From Curvibacter sp. GWA2_64_110 (GTDB lineage: Bacteria > Pseudomonadota > Gammaproteobacteria > Burkholderiales > Burkholderiaceae_C), in NCBI GenBank assembly GCA_001797315.1, contig MGPC01000003.1, forward strand, positions 159,403 to 223,402: a stretch of 64,000 bases of DNA. Reading direction: 5' to 3'. The position numbers and the translations under genes were made by a program. Below the pieces are notes generated by a model, which did not search any database, had not been told where the DNA came from, and saw only the letters and a list, made by a program, of their open reading frames with translations. Numbering within the stretch: position 1 is the first letter of the stretch; each line of letters begins with the position of its first letter. Positions 1 to 8,137 of this stretch are shown here, piece by piece.

Positions 1-399
1 CGCGCCGGCCATGCCGCGGATGCCGCCCTGGCCGTCGTCCTGCGGGTAGCGCATGGCGCACACCAGCGCGGCGGCCTGCTCGGCCGTGTCCACCATCGGC
101 ACCAGCAGGGTCTGGAAGCCGAGGTCAAGGAACTGCTTGATCAGCGCCGTGCCGGCCTCGCCGTGGCCCAGCGGCACGCGGCCGATGGCGTGCGTGCCGG
201 GGTAGGTCGCCACGGCCTGCAACTGGCCGAGCAGCGTGGTGAGCGTATTGGGTGAGTGCTCGCCGTCGAGCAGCAGCCAGTCGAAGCCGGCACCGGCGCA
301 GATCTCGGTGCTGATCGGGTTGGCCAGGTTGACCCACAGGCCGATCTGGGCCTGTTTGTTTTGAAGGGCTTGCTTGAAAGGATTGGTGGGTGTCTTCAT
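1..399 (-). CDS. hpaI: 4-hydroxy-2-oxoheptanedioate aldolase HpaI (partial, N-terminal 133 residues)
   Basis: This would be the last enzyme of the homoprotocatechuate pathway, cleaving 4-hydroxy-2-oxoheptanedioate to pyruvate and succinate semialdehyde. The gene runs off the left edge of the window, so only residues 1-133 are visible. They start MKTPTNPFKQAL and contain the HpcH/HpaI hallmark around residues 39-50 (FDWLLLDGEHSP), with the active-site-region His48, followed by the IGRVPLGHGE stretch that carries the conserved Arg. It begins 8 nt after the hpaH stop and is read in the same direction, as the distal gene of the hpa operon. The catalytic C-terminal half cannot be checked here. Confidence 0.93.
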   Translation of the reverse strand, partial: MKTPTNPFKQALQNKQAQIGLWVNLANPISTEICAGAGFDWLLLDGEHSPNTLTTLLGQLQAVATYPGTHAIGRVPLGHGEAGTALIKQFLDLGFQTLLVPMVDTAEQAAALVCAMRYPQDDGQGGIRGMAGA

Positions 400-407
400 G
401 GAAGTGT

Positions 408-1223
408 TCAGGTAAATCGAAATTTCAGAGTCCCGAGCGGGCCGTAGTCGGCTTCGAACAGATCATCCGCCTTGCCGGGCACCGGGCGCGTGAAAGAGCC
501 GGCCAGCACGATCTGCCCGGCTTCCAGATGTTCGCCCCAGGGCGCCAGCTTGTTGGCCAGCCAGGCAATGCCGATGGCCGGGTGGCCCTGCACGCCGGCC
601 GCCAGGCCGGTTTCCTCCACCACGCCGTTGCAGCGCAGGATGGCGCCGATCCAGGGCAGGATCACGTCGGCAGGCCTGGCGCGCGCAGCGCCGACCACGA
701 TGCCGGCGTTGGCAGCGTTGTCGCTGATGGTGTCGAACACTTTGCGCATCACTTTGCTGTGGCGGTCGAACTGTTCGATGCGGGCGTCGATGATCTCGAT
801 CGCCGGCGTCACGTAGTCGGTGGCGGCGATGACCTGTTCTGCCGTGACGTTCGGCCCCTTGAGCGGCGCCTTCAGCACGAAGGCCAGTTCCACCTCCACC
901 CGTGGCGCGATGAAGCGCGCCGCCGGAATGTCCAGTACCTGGCCGGGCGTGCAGGTGAACAGCATGGAATCCAGCAAGGTGCCATAGTCGGGTTCGTCGA
1001 TCTGGCTCGACTGCTGCATGGCGCGCGAGGTCAGGCCGATCTTGTGGCCGATCACGCGGCGTCCGGTCGCCAGCTGCAGCGCCACCCAGGCGCGGCTGAC
1101 GCGGTAGCCGTCCTCGATCGTCATGCGGGGGAAGCGCTGGGAGAAGTGCTCCAGCTGGGTGCGCGTGTCCTGCGCCTGCTGCAGCTCGGCGGCCAGTTGT
1201 TGCGTCAGTTCCGGGGTGAACAT
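408..1223 (-). CDS. hpaH: 2-oxo-hept-4-ene-1,7-dioate hydratase HpaH
   Basis: A 271-residue member of the hydratase/decarboxylase branch of the FAH superfamily. In the homoprotocatechuate pathway it hydrates 2-oxohept-4-ene-1,7-dioate to 4-hydroxy-2-oxoheptanedioate, the substrate of HpaI. The conserved GHKIGLTS block lies at residues 59-66 and the divalent-metal ExE motif at E110/E112 (PRVEVELAF). The C-terminus carries the GSFTRPVP motif typical of MhpD/HpaH enzymes. Length matches the family (about 265-270). It follows hpaF by 12 nt in the same operon and is cytosolic. Confidence 0.95.
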   Translation of the reverse strand: MFTPELTQQLAAELQQAQDTRTQLEHFSQRFPRMTIEDGYRVSRAWVALQLATGRRVIGHKIGLTSRAMQQSSQIDEPDYGTLLDSMLFTCTPGQVLDIPAARFIAPRVEVELAFVLKAPLKGPNVTAEQVIAATDYVTPAIEIIDARIEQFDRHSKVMRKVFDTISDNAANAGIVVGAARARPADVILPWIGAILRCNGVVEETGLAAGVQGHPAIGIAWLANKLAPWGEHLEAGQIVLAGSFTRPVPGKADDLFEADYGPLGTLKFRFT

Positions 1224-1235
1224 GCGGCTATGCGG

Positions 1236-1637
1236 TCAGTGAGGAAACAGCGGATGGATGTTGCTGTGCTTGGCGTTGTAGACCTCGCGGCCTTCGTCGA
1301 TCTGCAGCGTGATACCGAGGTGGCGTTTCGACAATAGAGAATCAAAATGAGCCTTGACCCTCGCCAACAATGCGTCACCAGCTCTTGTTTTGATAGCATC
1401 CGAGCGGCCGTAGCCCATGCGCAGGTTCAGGTAGACGAAGGCGTAGTCGTGCTGGCCGTCGGCCACGGCGTAGTGCGGCGCCGGGTAGGCCAGCACGCGT
1501 GTGCCGCCGGTGGGGAAGACCGGTTCGCCGGTTTCGTCTTTTTGTTTCACCATCACGTCGGCCAGGTCGCGGCACAGGGCCGTCATGTCGGTTTCCTGCT
1601 CCAGGTTGGCGGTGTAGAGGATGACGAGGTGGGGCAT
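1236..1637 (-). CDS. hpaF: 5-carboxymethyl-2-hydroxymuconate delta-isomerase HpaF
   Basis: A 133-residue tautomerase-fold enzyme that isomerises 5-carboxymethyl-2-hydroxymuconate to 5-carboxymethyl-2-oxo-hex-3-ene-1,7-dioate. Pro2, which becomes the N-terminal catalytic base after Met removal, is present (MPHLVILYTANLEQE). The block ADGQHDYAFVYLNLRMGYGRS is the family core. Residues about 80-102 are encoded by DNA that closely matches the interspersed 65-bp repeat found six more times in this window, and use codons (AAA, ACA, AGA, TTG) unlike the GC-rich flanks. Yet the segment aligns without a gap to E. coli HpcD as I remember it, so the protein is probably functional. It lies 12 nt downstream of hpaD. 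Confidence 0.92.
   Translation of the reverse strand: MPHLVILYTANLEQETDMTALCRDLADVMVKQKDETGEPVFPTGGTRVLAYPAPHYAVADGQHDYAFVYLNLRMGYGRSDAIKTRAGDALLARVKAHFDSLLSKRHLGITLQIDEGREVYNAKHSNIHPLFPH
1332..1401 (-). repeat. 65-bp interspersed repeat, copy 1 (inside hpaF)
   Basis: Read on the minus strand it shows the repeat landmarks in order: GATGCTATCAAAACAAGAGC, then GACGCATTGTTGGCGAGGGT, then GGCTCATTTTGATT. The same landmarks with the same spacing recur at 17441, 34215, 38412, 44305, 52395 and 55229. This copy is read in frame as HpaF residues about 80-102 without disturbing protein length, and its base composition is lower in GC than the surrounding gene. Confidence 0.75.
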
Positions 1638-1649
1638 GGTGAGGTTCTC

Positions 1650-2573
1650 TCAGAGTCTCGCAAAAGCGCGGTAGCCGTCGGCCGACGAAGCCTGCGGCGG
1701 CGGCACGGCATCGCCGCTGACCGGCAGCACCGGAAACACGGCGTTGAGCTGGCCGGTGCCGGAGGCGCCGAAGTAGGGCGTGACGATCTCGGCCTGGCCG
1801 CTGTAGTCGGACCAACCGAGGGCGCCGAGCAGCATGGCGGTGTCGTGCATGAAGCCTTCGCCGTGGCCCTTGCTGGCGTACTCGGGCAGCATGTCGCAAA
1901 AGGTTTTCCAGTCGCCGGCCTGCCACAGGCGGATCACGTCGCGGTCCATGTTTTCGAGCAGCGGGCTCCAGATCCTGAACGCATATTCCGGTGCCAGGCC
2001 GTTCTGCGCAAAGCGGTGGCTTAAAGAGCCGCTGGCAAAAAACGCCACCGTGCCGTCGTAATGCTCTTCCACCGCGCGGCGCATGGCCCAGCCCAGGCGC
2101 GCGCTGTCGGCCAGGTAGTGCACCTGGCACAGCGCCGACACCGACACCACCTTGAAATGCTGGTCCTGGTTCATGTAGCGCATGGGCACCAGCGTGCCGT
2201 ACTCGGGCGCCAGCGTGGTGGCCGGGTGGGCCAGGGTCTCGACACCGTGTTCGTTGCATACGCGCGCCAGCAACTGGCCGAGTGCCGGGTTGCCGGGGAA
2301 CTCGTAGCCCAGGTTGCTGATGAAGTGCGGCAGCTCGTTGCTGGTGTACAGGCCCTTGAAGCGCGGCGCGCAGTTGACGTGGTAGTTGGCATTGACCAGC
2401 CAGTGGGTGTCGAACACCACGATGGTGTCCACGCCGAGTTCGCGGCAACGGCGGCCGATTTCCCGGTGGCCGTCGATGGCGTCCTGCCGCGTGCCCTGGC
2501 GCGGGCCGGGCAACTCGCTCAGGTACATCGAGGGCACGTGGGTGATCTTGGCGGCGAGAGCGAGCTTGCCCAT
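1650..2573 (-). CDS. hpaD: 3,4-dihydroxyphenylacetate 2,3-dioxygenase HpaD
   Basis: The ring-cleaving step of the pathway: a class III (LigB-type) extradiol dioxygenase of 307 residues, producing 5-carboxymethyl-2-hydroxymuconate semialdehyde. The candidate metal ligand His12 lies in KITHVPSMY and His57 in VVFDTHWLV; GHREIGRRC and ASGSLSHRF are further family blocks. I chose the start MGKLALAAKI because it begins 2 nt after the hpaE stop and matches E. coli HpaD-type N-termini. The reading frame stays open upstream through hpaE, but that stretch is not part of this gene. Translationally coupled with hpaE and followed by hpaF. Confidence 0.95.
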   Translation of the reverse strand: MGKLALAAKITHVPSMYLSELPGPRQGTRQDAIDGHREIGRRCRELGVDTIVVFDTHWLVNANYHVNCAPRFKGLYTSNELPHFISNLGYEFPGNPALGQLLARVCNEHGVETLAHPATTLAPEYGTLVPMRYMNQDQHFKVVSVSALCQVHYLADSARLGWAMRRAVEEHYDGTVAFFASGSLSHRFAQNGLAPEYAFRIWSPLLENMDRDVIRLWQAGDWKTFCDMLPEYASKGHGEGFMHDTAMLLGALGWSDYSGQAEIVTPYFGASGTGQLNAVFPVLPVSGDAVPPPQASSADGYRAFARL

Positions 2574-2575
2574 GG

Positions 2576-4048
2576 TCAGACCCCCCAATGAGGAATATGG
2601 TGCGAGCCCAGCGAGACAGCCACGTTCTTCGGTTCCAGGAACACTTCGTAGCTCCAGGTGCCGCCTTCGCGTCCGGTGCCGCTGGCCTTGGTGCCGCCGA
2701 AGGGCTGGCGCAGGTCCCGTACGTTCTGGCTGTTGACGAAGCACATGCCGGCCTCGATGGCAGCCGCCACCCGGTGCGCGCGACCGAGGTTCTCGCTCCA
2801 GACGTAGCTGGACAGGCCGTATTGGATGTCGTTGGCCTTGGTTATGGCATCGGCCTCGTCCTTGAACGGAATGAGGCAGGCGACCGGGCCGAAGATTTCT
2901 TCCTGCGCGATGCGCATGCGGTTGTCGACGTCGGCGAACACGGTGGGCCAGACGTAGTTGCCGCCCTTCACGCGTGCCGGCAACTCGAGGGCGTAGCTCG
3001 GGCGGTCCAGCCCGCTGCACAGCAGTGTGGCGCCTTCCTTGGGGCCGAGTTCGATGTAGCTGCGCACCTTGGCCAGGTGGCCGGGGCTGACCATGGGGCC
3101 GATGATGGTCTTCTCATCCTGCGGGTCGCCCACGGTGATGCGCTTGGCGCGCTCGGTGAACTTCTGCACGAAGTCGGCGTAGATGCTTTGCTGCACCAGG
3201 ATGCGGCTGCCGGCGGTGCAGCGTTCGCCGTTGTTGGAGAAGATCATGAACACCGCGGCATCCAGCGCGCGCTCCAGGTCGGCGTCGTCGAAGATCACGA
3301 AGGGGCTCTTGCCGCCCAGTTCCATGCTGAACTTCTTCAGGCCGGCGCTCTTGACGATGCGGTTGCCGGTGGCCGTCGAGCCGGTGAAAGAGATGGCACG
3401 CACGTCCGGGTGGGCGCACAGCGGCTCGCCGGCTTCGCGGCCGGTGCCGTGCACCACGTTGAGCACGCCGGGGGGAATGCCGGCTTCCAGCGCCAGCTCA
3501 CCCAGGCGCGCGGCGGTCAGCGGCGACAGCTCACTCATCTTCAGCACGGCGGTGTTGCCGAAGGCGAGGGCCGGCGCGACCTTCCAGGTGGCCGTCATGA
3601 AGGGCACGTTCCACGGCGAGATCAGTGCGCAGACGCCGACCGGGTGGAACAGTGTGTAGTTCAGGTGCGTCGGCGTCGGGTAGGTGTGGCCGTCGACGCG
3701 TGTGCACATCTCGGCGAAGTAGTGGAAGTTGTCGGCCGCACGCGGAATGAGTTGCTTACCGGTCTGGGCGATGACCTGGCCGGTGTCGTCGGTCTCGGTG
3801 CGCGCGATCTCGGGCACGTGCGCGGCGATCAGGTCGCCGAGCTTGCGCATCAGCTTGGCGCGCTCGGGCGCCGGCAGGCCGGCCCACTTCGGGAACGCGT
3901 CCTTGGCCGCCGCCACCGCCGCATGCACTTCGGCCGTACCACCGGCCGCCACTTCGGCCAGTACTTCCTGCGTGGCCGGGTTGACGGTTTCGAAGTAGTC
4001 GGTACCGCTGACCGACTGGCCGTTGATCAGGTGATTGATGAGGTTCAT
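2576..4048 (-). CDS. hpaE: 5-carboxymethyl-2-hydroxymuconate semialdehyde dehydrogenase HpaE
   Basis: A 490-residue NAD-dependent aldehyde dehydrogenase that oxidises the HpaD product to 5-carboxymethyl-2-hydroxymuconate. The ALDH landmarks are in order: SPWN (145-148), FTGST (221-225), catalytic Glu243 in MELGG, and catalytic Cys277 in NNGERCTAG. The start MNLINHLING is fixed by a 4-nt ATGA overlap with the hpaG2 stop. An open extension of 25 codons upstream lies in hpaG2 and is arginine/histidine-rich shadow sequence. Assignment to HpaE rather than another ALDH rests on operon position between hpaG2 and hpaD. Confidence 0.95.
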   Translation of the reverse strand: MNLINHLINGQSVSGTDYFETVNPATQEVLAEVAAGGTAEVHAAVAAAKDAFPKWAGLPAPERAKLMRKLGDLIAAHVPEIARTETDDTGQVIAQTGKQLIPRAADNFHYFAEMCTRVDGHTYPTPTHLNYTLFHPVGVCALISPWNVPFMTATWKVAPALAFGNTAVLKMSELSPLTAARLGELALEAGIPPGVLNVVHGTGREAGEPLCAHPDVRAISFTGSTATGNRIVKSAGLKKFSMELGGKSPFVIFDDADLERALDAAVFMIFSNNGERCTAGSRILVQQSIYADFVQKFTERAKRITVGDPQDEKTIIGPMVSPGHLAKVRSYIELGPKEGATLLCSGLDRPSYALELPARVKGGNYVWPTVFADVDNRMRIAQEEIFGPVACLIPFKDEADAITKANDIQYGLSSYVWSENLGRAHRVAAAIEAGMCFVNSQNVRDLRQPFGGTKASGTGREGGTWSYEVFLEPKNVAVSLGSHHIPHWGV

Positions 4049-4800
4049 GGTGCGGCTGCGATGGTGTTGATGAGAGCGCCGATGCCTTCGATCTCCGTGA
4101 CGACCACATCGCCCGGTTGGCAATCGACCACGCCGTCGGGCGTGCCGGTCAGGATCAGGTCGCCGGGCTTCAGCGTCATGAAGCTGCTGAAGTACTCGAT
4201 GAGACAGGGCACGTCGAAGATCATGTCGCGCGTGTGGCCCGATTGCGTGAGCCGGCCATTGACGGTGGTTTGCAACGCCAGGTTCATCGGATTCGGCACA
4301 TCGGCGGCATCGACCAGCCAGGGCCCGAGCGGCGTGCCCGTGTCACGGTTCTTCACGCGCAGGTTGGGGCGGTACCAGTTTTCCAGGTAGTCGCGGATGG
4401 CGTAGTCATTGGCCACGGTGTAGCCGGCGATGACGTCATAGGCGTTGGCGCGCTGGACTTTCCTGGCCGTCTGGCCGATGACCACCGCCAGCTCGCACTC
4501 GTAGTGCATGAACTCGACACCAGCCGGTCGCACGGTGTGGTCACGGTGGCCGATCAGCGAGCTTTCGCCCTTGATGAAGACCAGGGGTTCTTCCGGTGCC
4601 TTGAAGGCCAGTTCCTTGGCGTGGTCGGCGTAGTTCAGGCCGAGCGCCAGGATGGTGCGCGGGCGTGGTACCGGCGCGAGCGGCGGCAGCCAGCGCACGG
4701 CATCGAAGGCGACCAGACGGCCGTCGCCGAGCCGCAGCTGGCCGTCGTGCTCGGTGGCCTGATGAATGGCCCGGTCGTAGGCAACGCACGCGTGCTTCAT
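4045..4800 (-). CDS. hpaG2: HpaG2: 2-hydroxyhepta-2,4-diene-1,7-dioate isomerase / OPET decarboxylase subunit
   Basis: A fumarylacetoacetate-hydrolase-fold protein of 251 residues, equivalent to the C-terminal half of the fused E. coli HpaG. It converts the HpaF product by decarboxylation and isomerisation into the HpaH substrate. The metal-binding set is complete: E101 and E103 in HYECELAVVIG and D132 in VANDYAIRD. FAH signatures GLNYADHAKEL and LKPGDLILTGTPDGV are present. It overlaps hpaG1 upstream and hpaE downstream by 4 nt each, so translation should be coupled along the operon. Confidence 0.94.
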   Translation of the reverse strand: MKHACVAYDRAIHQATEHDGQLRLGDGRLVAFDAVRWLPPLAPVPRPRTILALGLNYADHAKELAFKAPEEPLVFIKGESSLIGHRDHTVRPAGVEFMHYECELAVVIGQTARKVQRANAYDVIAGYTVANDYAIRDYLENWYRPNLRVKNRDTGTPLGPWLVDAADVPNPMNLALQTTVNGRLTQSGHTRDMIFDVPCLIEYFSSFMTLKPGDLILTGTPDGVVDCQPGDVVVTEIEGIGALINTIAAAP

Positions 4801-5468
4801 GCCGCCTCCGCCACGAGGGTGTTGCTTAACAGGCCGAGTGTCGGCAAGCCGGGTGCATTGATGTCGATGCGCTGGCCGGTGTGGGCCAGCGGGCGCTGGG
4901 CACCACAGCCCAGCAGCAGCACATCGCCCGGGTGCAGCGTCATGAACTCGCTGACATCGGCCAGCAGCTGTGCTGCCGGACGCACCAGGCGCGCGTAGTC
5001 CACCGTCTGGCGCAACTCGCCATCGATGCGGACCTCCAGCCGGAAGTGGTTCGGGTTGCCGGCCTCATGGGGAGGCAGCAGCCGCGGCCCGATGCCGAGG
5101 AAGCCATCGAGGTTCTTGTACTTGACGGGGGGGCGGAAAAAACTGGCGTGCGGCAGCGAAAGGTCGTTCATCAGCACATAACCCGCGATGTGGTCCAGGG
5201 CGTCGCGCACCGTGGTCCGCTGCGCCGGCGCGCCAATCACCATGCCGATGCTGGCGCCGACTTCCACCTCCGTGGCCTTGGCCGGTACCGTGATCGGGCT
5301 GTCGCACGGGCTCCAGGTGTTGGCGGTCTTGATGTAGAGCACCGGTGCTTTCGGTGCGCCTTTGTACGGCGGCTGCGCCATCTGGGGACTGAGTGCCACC
5401 CACTCGTCCAGCGTGTTGAGCAAGGTGCCGTAGATCGTGCCGGTGGGCATGAACGGGGGCGAACTCAT
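4797..5468 (-). CDS. hpaG1: HpaG1: N-terminal-type subunit of the HpaG isomerase/decarboxylase
   Basis: A 223-residue FAH-fold protein corresponding to the N-terminal half of E. coli HpaG. Aligning its ASIGMVIG segment with ELAVVIG of HpaG2 shows that the two metal-binding Glu positions are replaced by small residues here (EVGASIGMVIG). The metal site is therefore probably contributed by HpaG2, and the two proteins likely work together as separate chains. Other FAH blocks are kept (IAGYVLMNDLSLPHASFF, MTLHPGDVLLLG). ATGA overlaps of 4 nt join it to hpaR upstream and hpaG2 downstream. Confidence 0.9.
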   Translation of the reverse strand: MSSPPFMPTGTIYGTLLNTLDEWVALSPQMAQPPYKGAPKAPVLYIKTANTWSPCDSPITVPAKATEVEVGASIGMVIGAPAQRTTVRDALDHIAGYVLMNDLSLPHASFFRPPVKYKNLDGFLGIGPRLLPPHEAGNPNHFRLEVRIDGELRQTVDYARLVRPAAQLLADVSEFMTLHPGDVLLLGCGAQRPLAHTGQRIDINAPGLPTLGLLSNTLVAEAA

Positions 5469-5905
5469 GCCGGCTCCTCCAGCGCGATCAGTTCGTCCAG
5501 CAGTTCATAGAGCTGCGCCAGCTTCTGCTTGCCGAGCGACCTTTCCATCCAGGCGTAGTGCGCCTCGATGCTGCGCGAGAGCTTGTCCACCAGCTGGCGG
5601 CCCTTGGCCGTGGCTTCCACCACGGTGCGTCGCTGGTCGGCGCTGTCGCGCGCGCGGCGGATCAGGCCGTCGCGTTCCATGCGCGCGAGCACGCCGGTCA
5701 GGCTGGGGCCGAGGATGAAGGCCTCGCGCGCCACGCGGCCGGTTTCCACCACGCCGTGCTCGCCCAGCACACGCAGCACGCGCCACTGCTGGTCGCTCAG
5801 GCCATGTTCGCGCAGGCCCGGCCGGGCATGTGCCATGACGGCCTCGCGTGCTTGCAGCAGCAGGCGCGGCAGGTTGCGGTGGCTGAAGTAGGTGGCGGCG
5901 TCCAT
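5465..5905 (-). CDS. hpaR: MarR-family repressor of the homoprotocatechuate operon, HpaR
   Basis: A 146-residue winged-helix regulator of the MarR family; HpaR proteins repress hpa genes and are released by the aromatic substrate. The wHTH core covers LSDQQWRVLRVLGE through the wing at RRARDSADQRRTVVEAT. It is the first gene of the leftward operon, so the operon is probably autoregulated. A perfect 22-bp palindrome (5905-5926) sits directly at its start codon. No Shine-Dalgarno sequence is visible before the ATG, which suggests either a leaderless message or inefficient initiation. Confidence 0.93.
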   Translation of the reverse strand: MDAATYFSHRNLPRLLLQAREAVMAHARPGLREHGLSDQQWRVLRVLGEHGVVETGRVAREAFILGPSLTGVLARMERDGLIRRARDSADQRRTVVEATAKGRQLVDKLSRSIEAHYAWMERSLGKQKLAQLYELLDELIALEEPA

Positions 5906-5926
5906 TTATTTAACATGTTAAATAAA
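5905..5926. promoter_or_regulatory. Perfect 22-bp palindrome, probable HpaR operator
   Basis: The core TATTTAACATGTTAAATA with one or two more paired bases on each side forms two 11-bp arms with no mismatch and no spacer. Its right-hand edge as read for hpaR is the A of the hpaR start codon. The AT-rich dyad with an ACATGT centre resembles MarR-type operators. Binding here would block initiation of the hpa operon and possibly affect divergent radA, whose ATG is 74 bp away. Only one such site is visible. Confidence 0.8.
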
Positions 5927-5999
5927 AAAGGCCGTTTCCCACAGTCATTTGTGCCGGGGACTTACCCGAACTGTAAGGACATCCAGTATTATCCGGCCC

Positions 6000-7367
6000 A
6001 TGGCCAAGGACAAAACCATCTACACCTGCAACGAGTGCGGCGGCACCAGCCCCAAGTGGCTGGGCAAGTGTCCGCACTGCAATGCCTGGAACACGCTGAT
6101 CGAATCCGTGGCCGAGAGCGCTGCGCCGGCCAAGAACCGTTTTGCCGCCCTCGCCAAGACCGCCGAGGTGACCGCGCTGGCCGATATCGAAGCCACCGAT
6201 GTGGATCGCACGCCGACCGGCCAGGACGAACTGGACCGGGTGCTGGGTGGCGGCATCGTCGAAGGCGGCGTGGTGCTGATCGGCGGCGACCCTGGCATCG
6301 GCAAGTCCACGTTGCTGCTGCAGGCGCTCGATGCACTGCAGCACGCCGGCCAGAAAACTCTCTACGTCACAGGCGAGGAGAGCGGTGCCCAGGTCGCGCT
6401 GCGCGCCCGCAGGTTGGGACTGGACGGCTCGCAGGTGCAGGTGCTGGCCGAGATCCAGCTGGAAAAAATCCTCGCCACGCTGGCGATGCACCAGCCGGCC
6501 ATCGCGGTGATCGACTCGATCCAGACCGTCTATTCCGAGCAGCTCACCTCCGCACCGGGCTCGGTGGCGCAGGTGCGCGAGTGCGCCGCGCACCTGACGC
6601 GCGCCGCCAAGGCCAGCGGCACCGCCATCGTGCTGGTGGGTCATGTGACGAAAGAGGGCGCGCTGGCGGGGCCGCGCGTGCTGGAGCACATGGTGGATAC
6701 GGTGCTGTATTTCGAAGGTGACACGCACTCCAGCTTTCGCCTGATCCGCGCCATCAAGAACCGCTTCGGCGCCGTCAACGAGATCGGCGTCTTCGCCATG
6801 ACGGAAAAGGGCTTGAAAGGCGTGACCAACCCGAGCGCCATCTTCCTGTCGCAACATGCCGAGCCCGTGCCTGGCAGCTGCGTCATGGTGACGCTCGAAG
6901 GTACGCGCCCGATGCTGGTGGAGATCCAGGCTCTGGTGGACAGCGGTGGCCCGTCGCCGCGGCGCCTGTCAGTCGGTCTGGAGCGCGACCGTCTGGCCAT
7001 GTTGCTGGCGGTGCTGCACCGCCATGCCGGCGTGGCTTGCATGGACCAGGATGTATTCGTCAACGCGGTGGGCGGCGTGCGCATCAGTGAACCGGCGGCC
7101 GATTTGGCCGTGATGCTGGCTATCACCTCCAGCTTGCGCGGCAAGCCGCTGCCCAAGGGCTTCATTGCCTTCGGCGAGGTGGGGCTGGCCGGCGAGGTGC
7201 GGCCGGCACCGCGCGGTCAGGAGCGGTTGAAGGAAGCGGCCAAGCTGGGTTTCAGCGTGGCCGTGGTACCCAAGGCCAATGCACCGAAAAAAGCGATCGA
7301 AGGCCTGACCATCCACCCGGTGGAACGGGTGGAAGAGGCGATGGAAGTGGTGCGTTCGCTCACCTGA
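6000..7367 (+). CDS. radA: DNA repair protein RadA (Sms)
   Basis: RadA is a RecA-like ATPase and branch-migration helicase that processes recombination intermediates. The 455-residue protein has the N-terminal zinc finger (C10, C13, C24, C27), Walker A GGDPGIGKS at residues 95-103, the RadA-specific KNRFG motif at 253-257, and a C-terminal Lon-like domain. The start MAKDKTIYTC is the conserved N-terminus. There is no Shine-Dalgarno sequence, and a TATTAT hexamer ends 7 nt before the ATG, so the mRNA may be leaderless. Divergent from hpaR. Confidence 0.97.
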   Translation: MAKDKTIYTCNECGGTSPKWLGKCPHCNAWNTLIESVAESAAPAKNRFAALAKTAEVTALADIEATDVDRTPTGQDELDRVLGGGIVEGGVVLIGGDPGIGKSTLLLQALDALQHAGQKTLYVTGEESGAQVALRARRLGLDGSQVQVLAEIQLEKILATLAMHQPAIAVIDSIQTVYSEQLTSAPGSVAQVRECAAHLTRAAKASGTAIVLVGHVTKEGALAGPRVLEHMVDTVLYFEGDTHSSFRLIRAIKNRFGAVNEIGVFAMTEKGLKGVTNPSAIFLSQHAEPVPGSCVMVTLEGTRPMLVEIQALVDSGGPSPRRLSVGLERDRLAMLLAVLHRHAGVACMDQDVFVNAVGGVRISEPAADLAVMLAITSSLRGKPLPKGFIAFGEVGLAGEVRPAPRGQERLKEAAKLGFSVAVVPKANAPKKAIEGLTIHPVERVEEAMEVVRSLT

Positions 7368-7385
7368 AACGAGCGCGGGCCAGGT

Positions 7386-8036
7386 TCAGTCGCGGACGAT
7401 GCTGTCGCCCGCGTTGCGGACCTTGTCGCCCACGACCAAGCCGGGATCCTGGCTGAACTCGAAGCTGCGGCGGTAACCGTCGTCGTACTGCACATGGACC
7501 GTCCACACCTTGTGCGAGCGCACCTTTTCCTCGATCTTCTTGCCGGCATAGGCGCCGCCGATGGCGCCGGCGATCGTGGCCAGATCCTTGCCGGCGCCTT
7601 GGCCAACCTGCTGGCCCAGCAGGGCACCGGCAGCACCGCCTCCGATGAGGCCGATGGCGCCGCCTTCGCCCTGCTTTTCCGTCACGCTGACCGATACCAC
7701 CTTGCCGCAATCGGGGCAGATTGGCTGGCTGACCGGGGTCGGGGTGGGTGCCGGCGCGGCGGCGGGCACTGCTGCAGGCGCAGGGGCGGCCATCCGTGCC
7801 TTGGCCTCTGCCAGGGCTTTGTCGTATTCCGTCTTGGCATCGCGCCGGCATTGCAGGCGGGCGCTGGAAGAGGTTTCGTCCACGCAGAGTTTCAGGTCGC
7901 TGTCGTAGCGTGCCTTCGCGGCCTTGCTGTCGGCGGTGTATTGGACCTTGGCGCTGGAGGCTGTCTGGGCCGTAGCGCCGAAAGCCAGCGAAGCCAAAGC
8001 CAGTGCGCAGGCCAAGGCAAGAGTTTGCATTTTCAT
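7386..8036 (-). CDS. Periplasmic/outer-membrane glycine-zipper 2TM protein
   Basis: A 216-residue exported protein. Residues 1-23 are a Sec signal peptide (LALASLAFGATAQ; no lipobox Cys). A middle Ala/Pro/Thr-rich linker (about 85-105) is followed by a CPDC pair and then a glycine-zipper block (about 125-166: GLIGGGAAGALLGQQVG and IAGAIGGAYAGK) as in the 17-kDa antigen/SlyB family. The C-terminal beta-rich part (VWTVHVQYDDGYRR) also fits that family. Function unknown; related proteins associate with the outer membrane. Convergent with radA, 18 nt apart. Confidence 0.8.
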   Translation of the reverse strand: MKMQTLALACALALASLAFGATAQTASSAKVQYTADSKAAKARYDSDLKLCVDETSSSARLQCRRDAKTEYDKALAEAKARMAAPAPAAVPAAAPAPTPTPVSQPICPDCGKVVSVSVTEKQGEGGAIGLIGGGAAGALLGQQVGQGAGKDLATIAGAIGGAYAGKKIEEKVRSHKVWTVHVQYDDGYRRSFEFSQDPGLVVGDKVRNAGDSIVRD

Positions 8037-8123
8037 GAGGCGACTCCTCTAACTGTGAACTGTGGTTTTGAAAATGAGAATAGCCCCTGCTGAAGCAAAG
8101 ACCAAGCAGGGAAGATGGGTAGT

Positions 8124-8137
8124 TTGACATTGATCAA
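8124..8137 (+). promoter_or_regulatory. FNR/ANR-type box upstream of the cytochrome locus
   Basis: TTGACATTGATCAA matches the FNR consensus TTGAT-N4-ATCAA at 9 of 10 specified positions. A CACAAT hexamer at 8159-8164 predicts a start near 8171, which would put the box centre (8130.5) about 41 bp upstream, the class II activator position. This suggests oxygen-responsive transcription of the gene at 8196 and perhaps the cytochrome genes behind it. Confidence 0.65.

Noticed and set aside
2588..4390. A 600-codon open frame antisense to hpaE
   Set aside because: Shadow of hpaE/hpaG2 caused by high GC at third positions; repetitive Gly/Ala/Val/Arg protein with no recognisable fold.
5916..5918. An ATG within the HpaR palindrome as an alternative hpaR start
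   Set aside because: It is in a different frame from hpaR and has no ribosome site.
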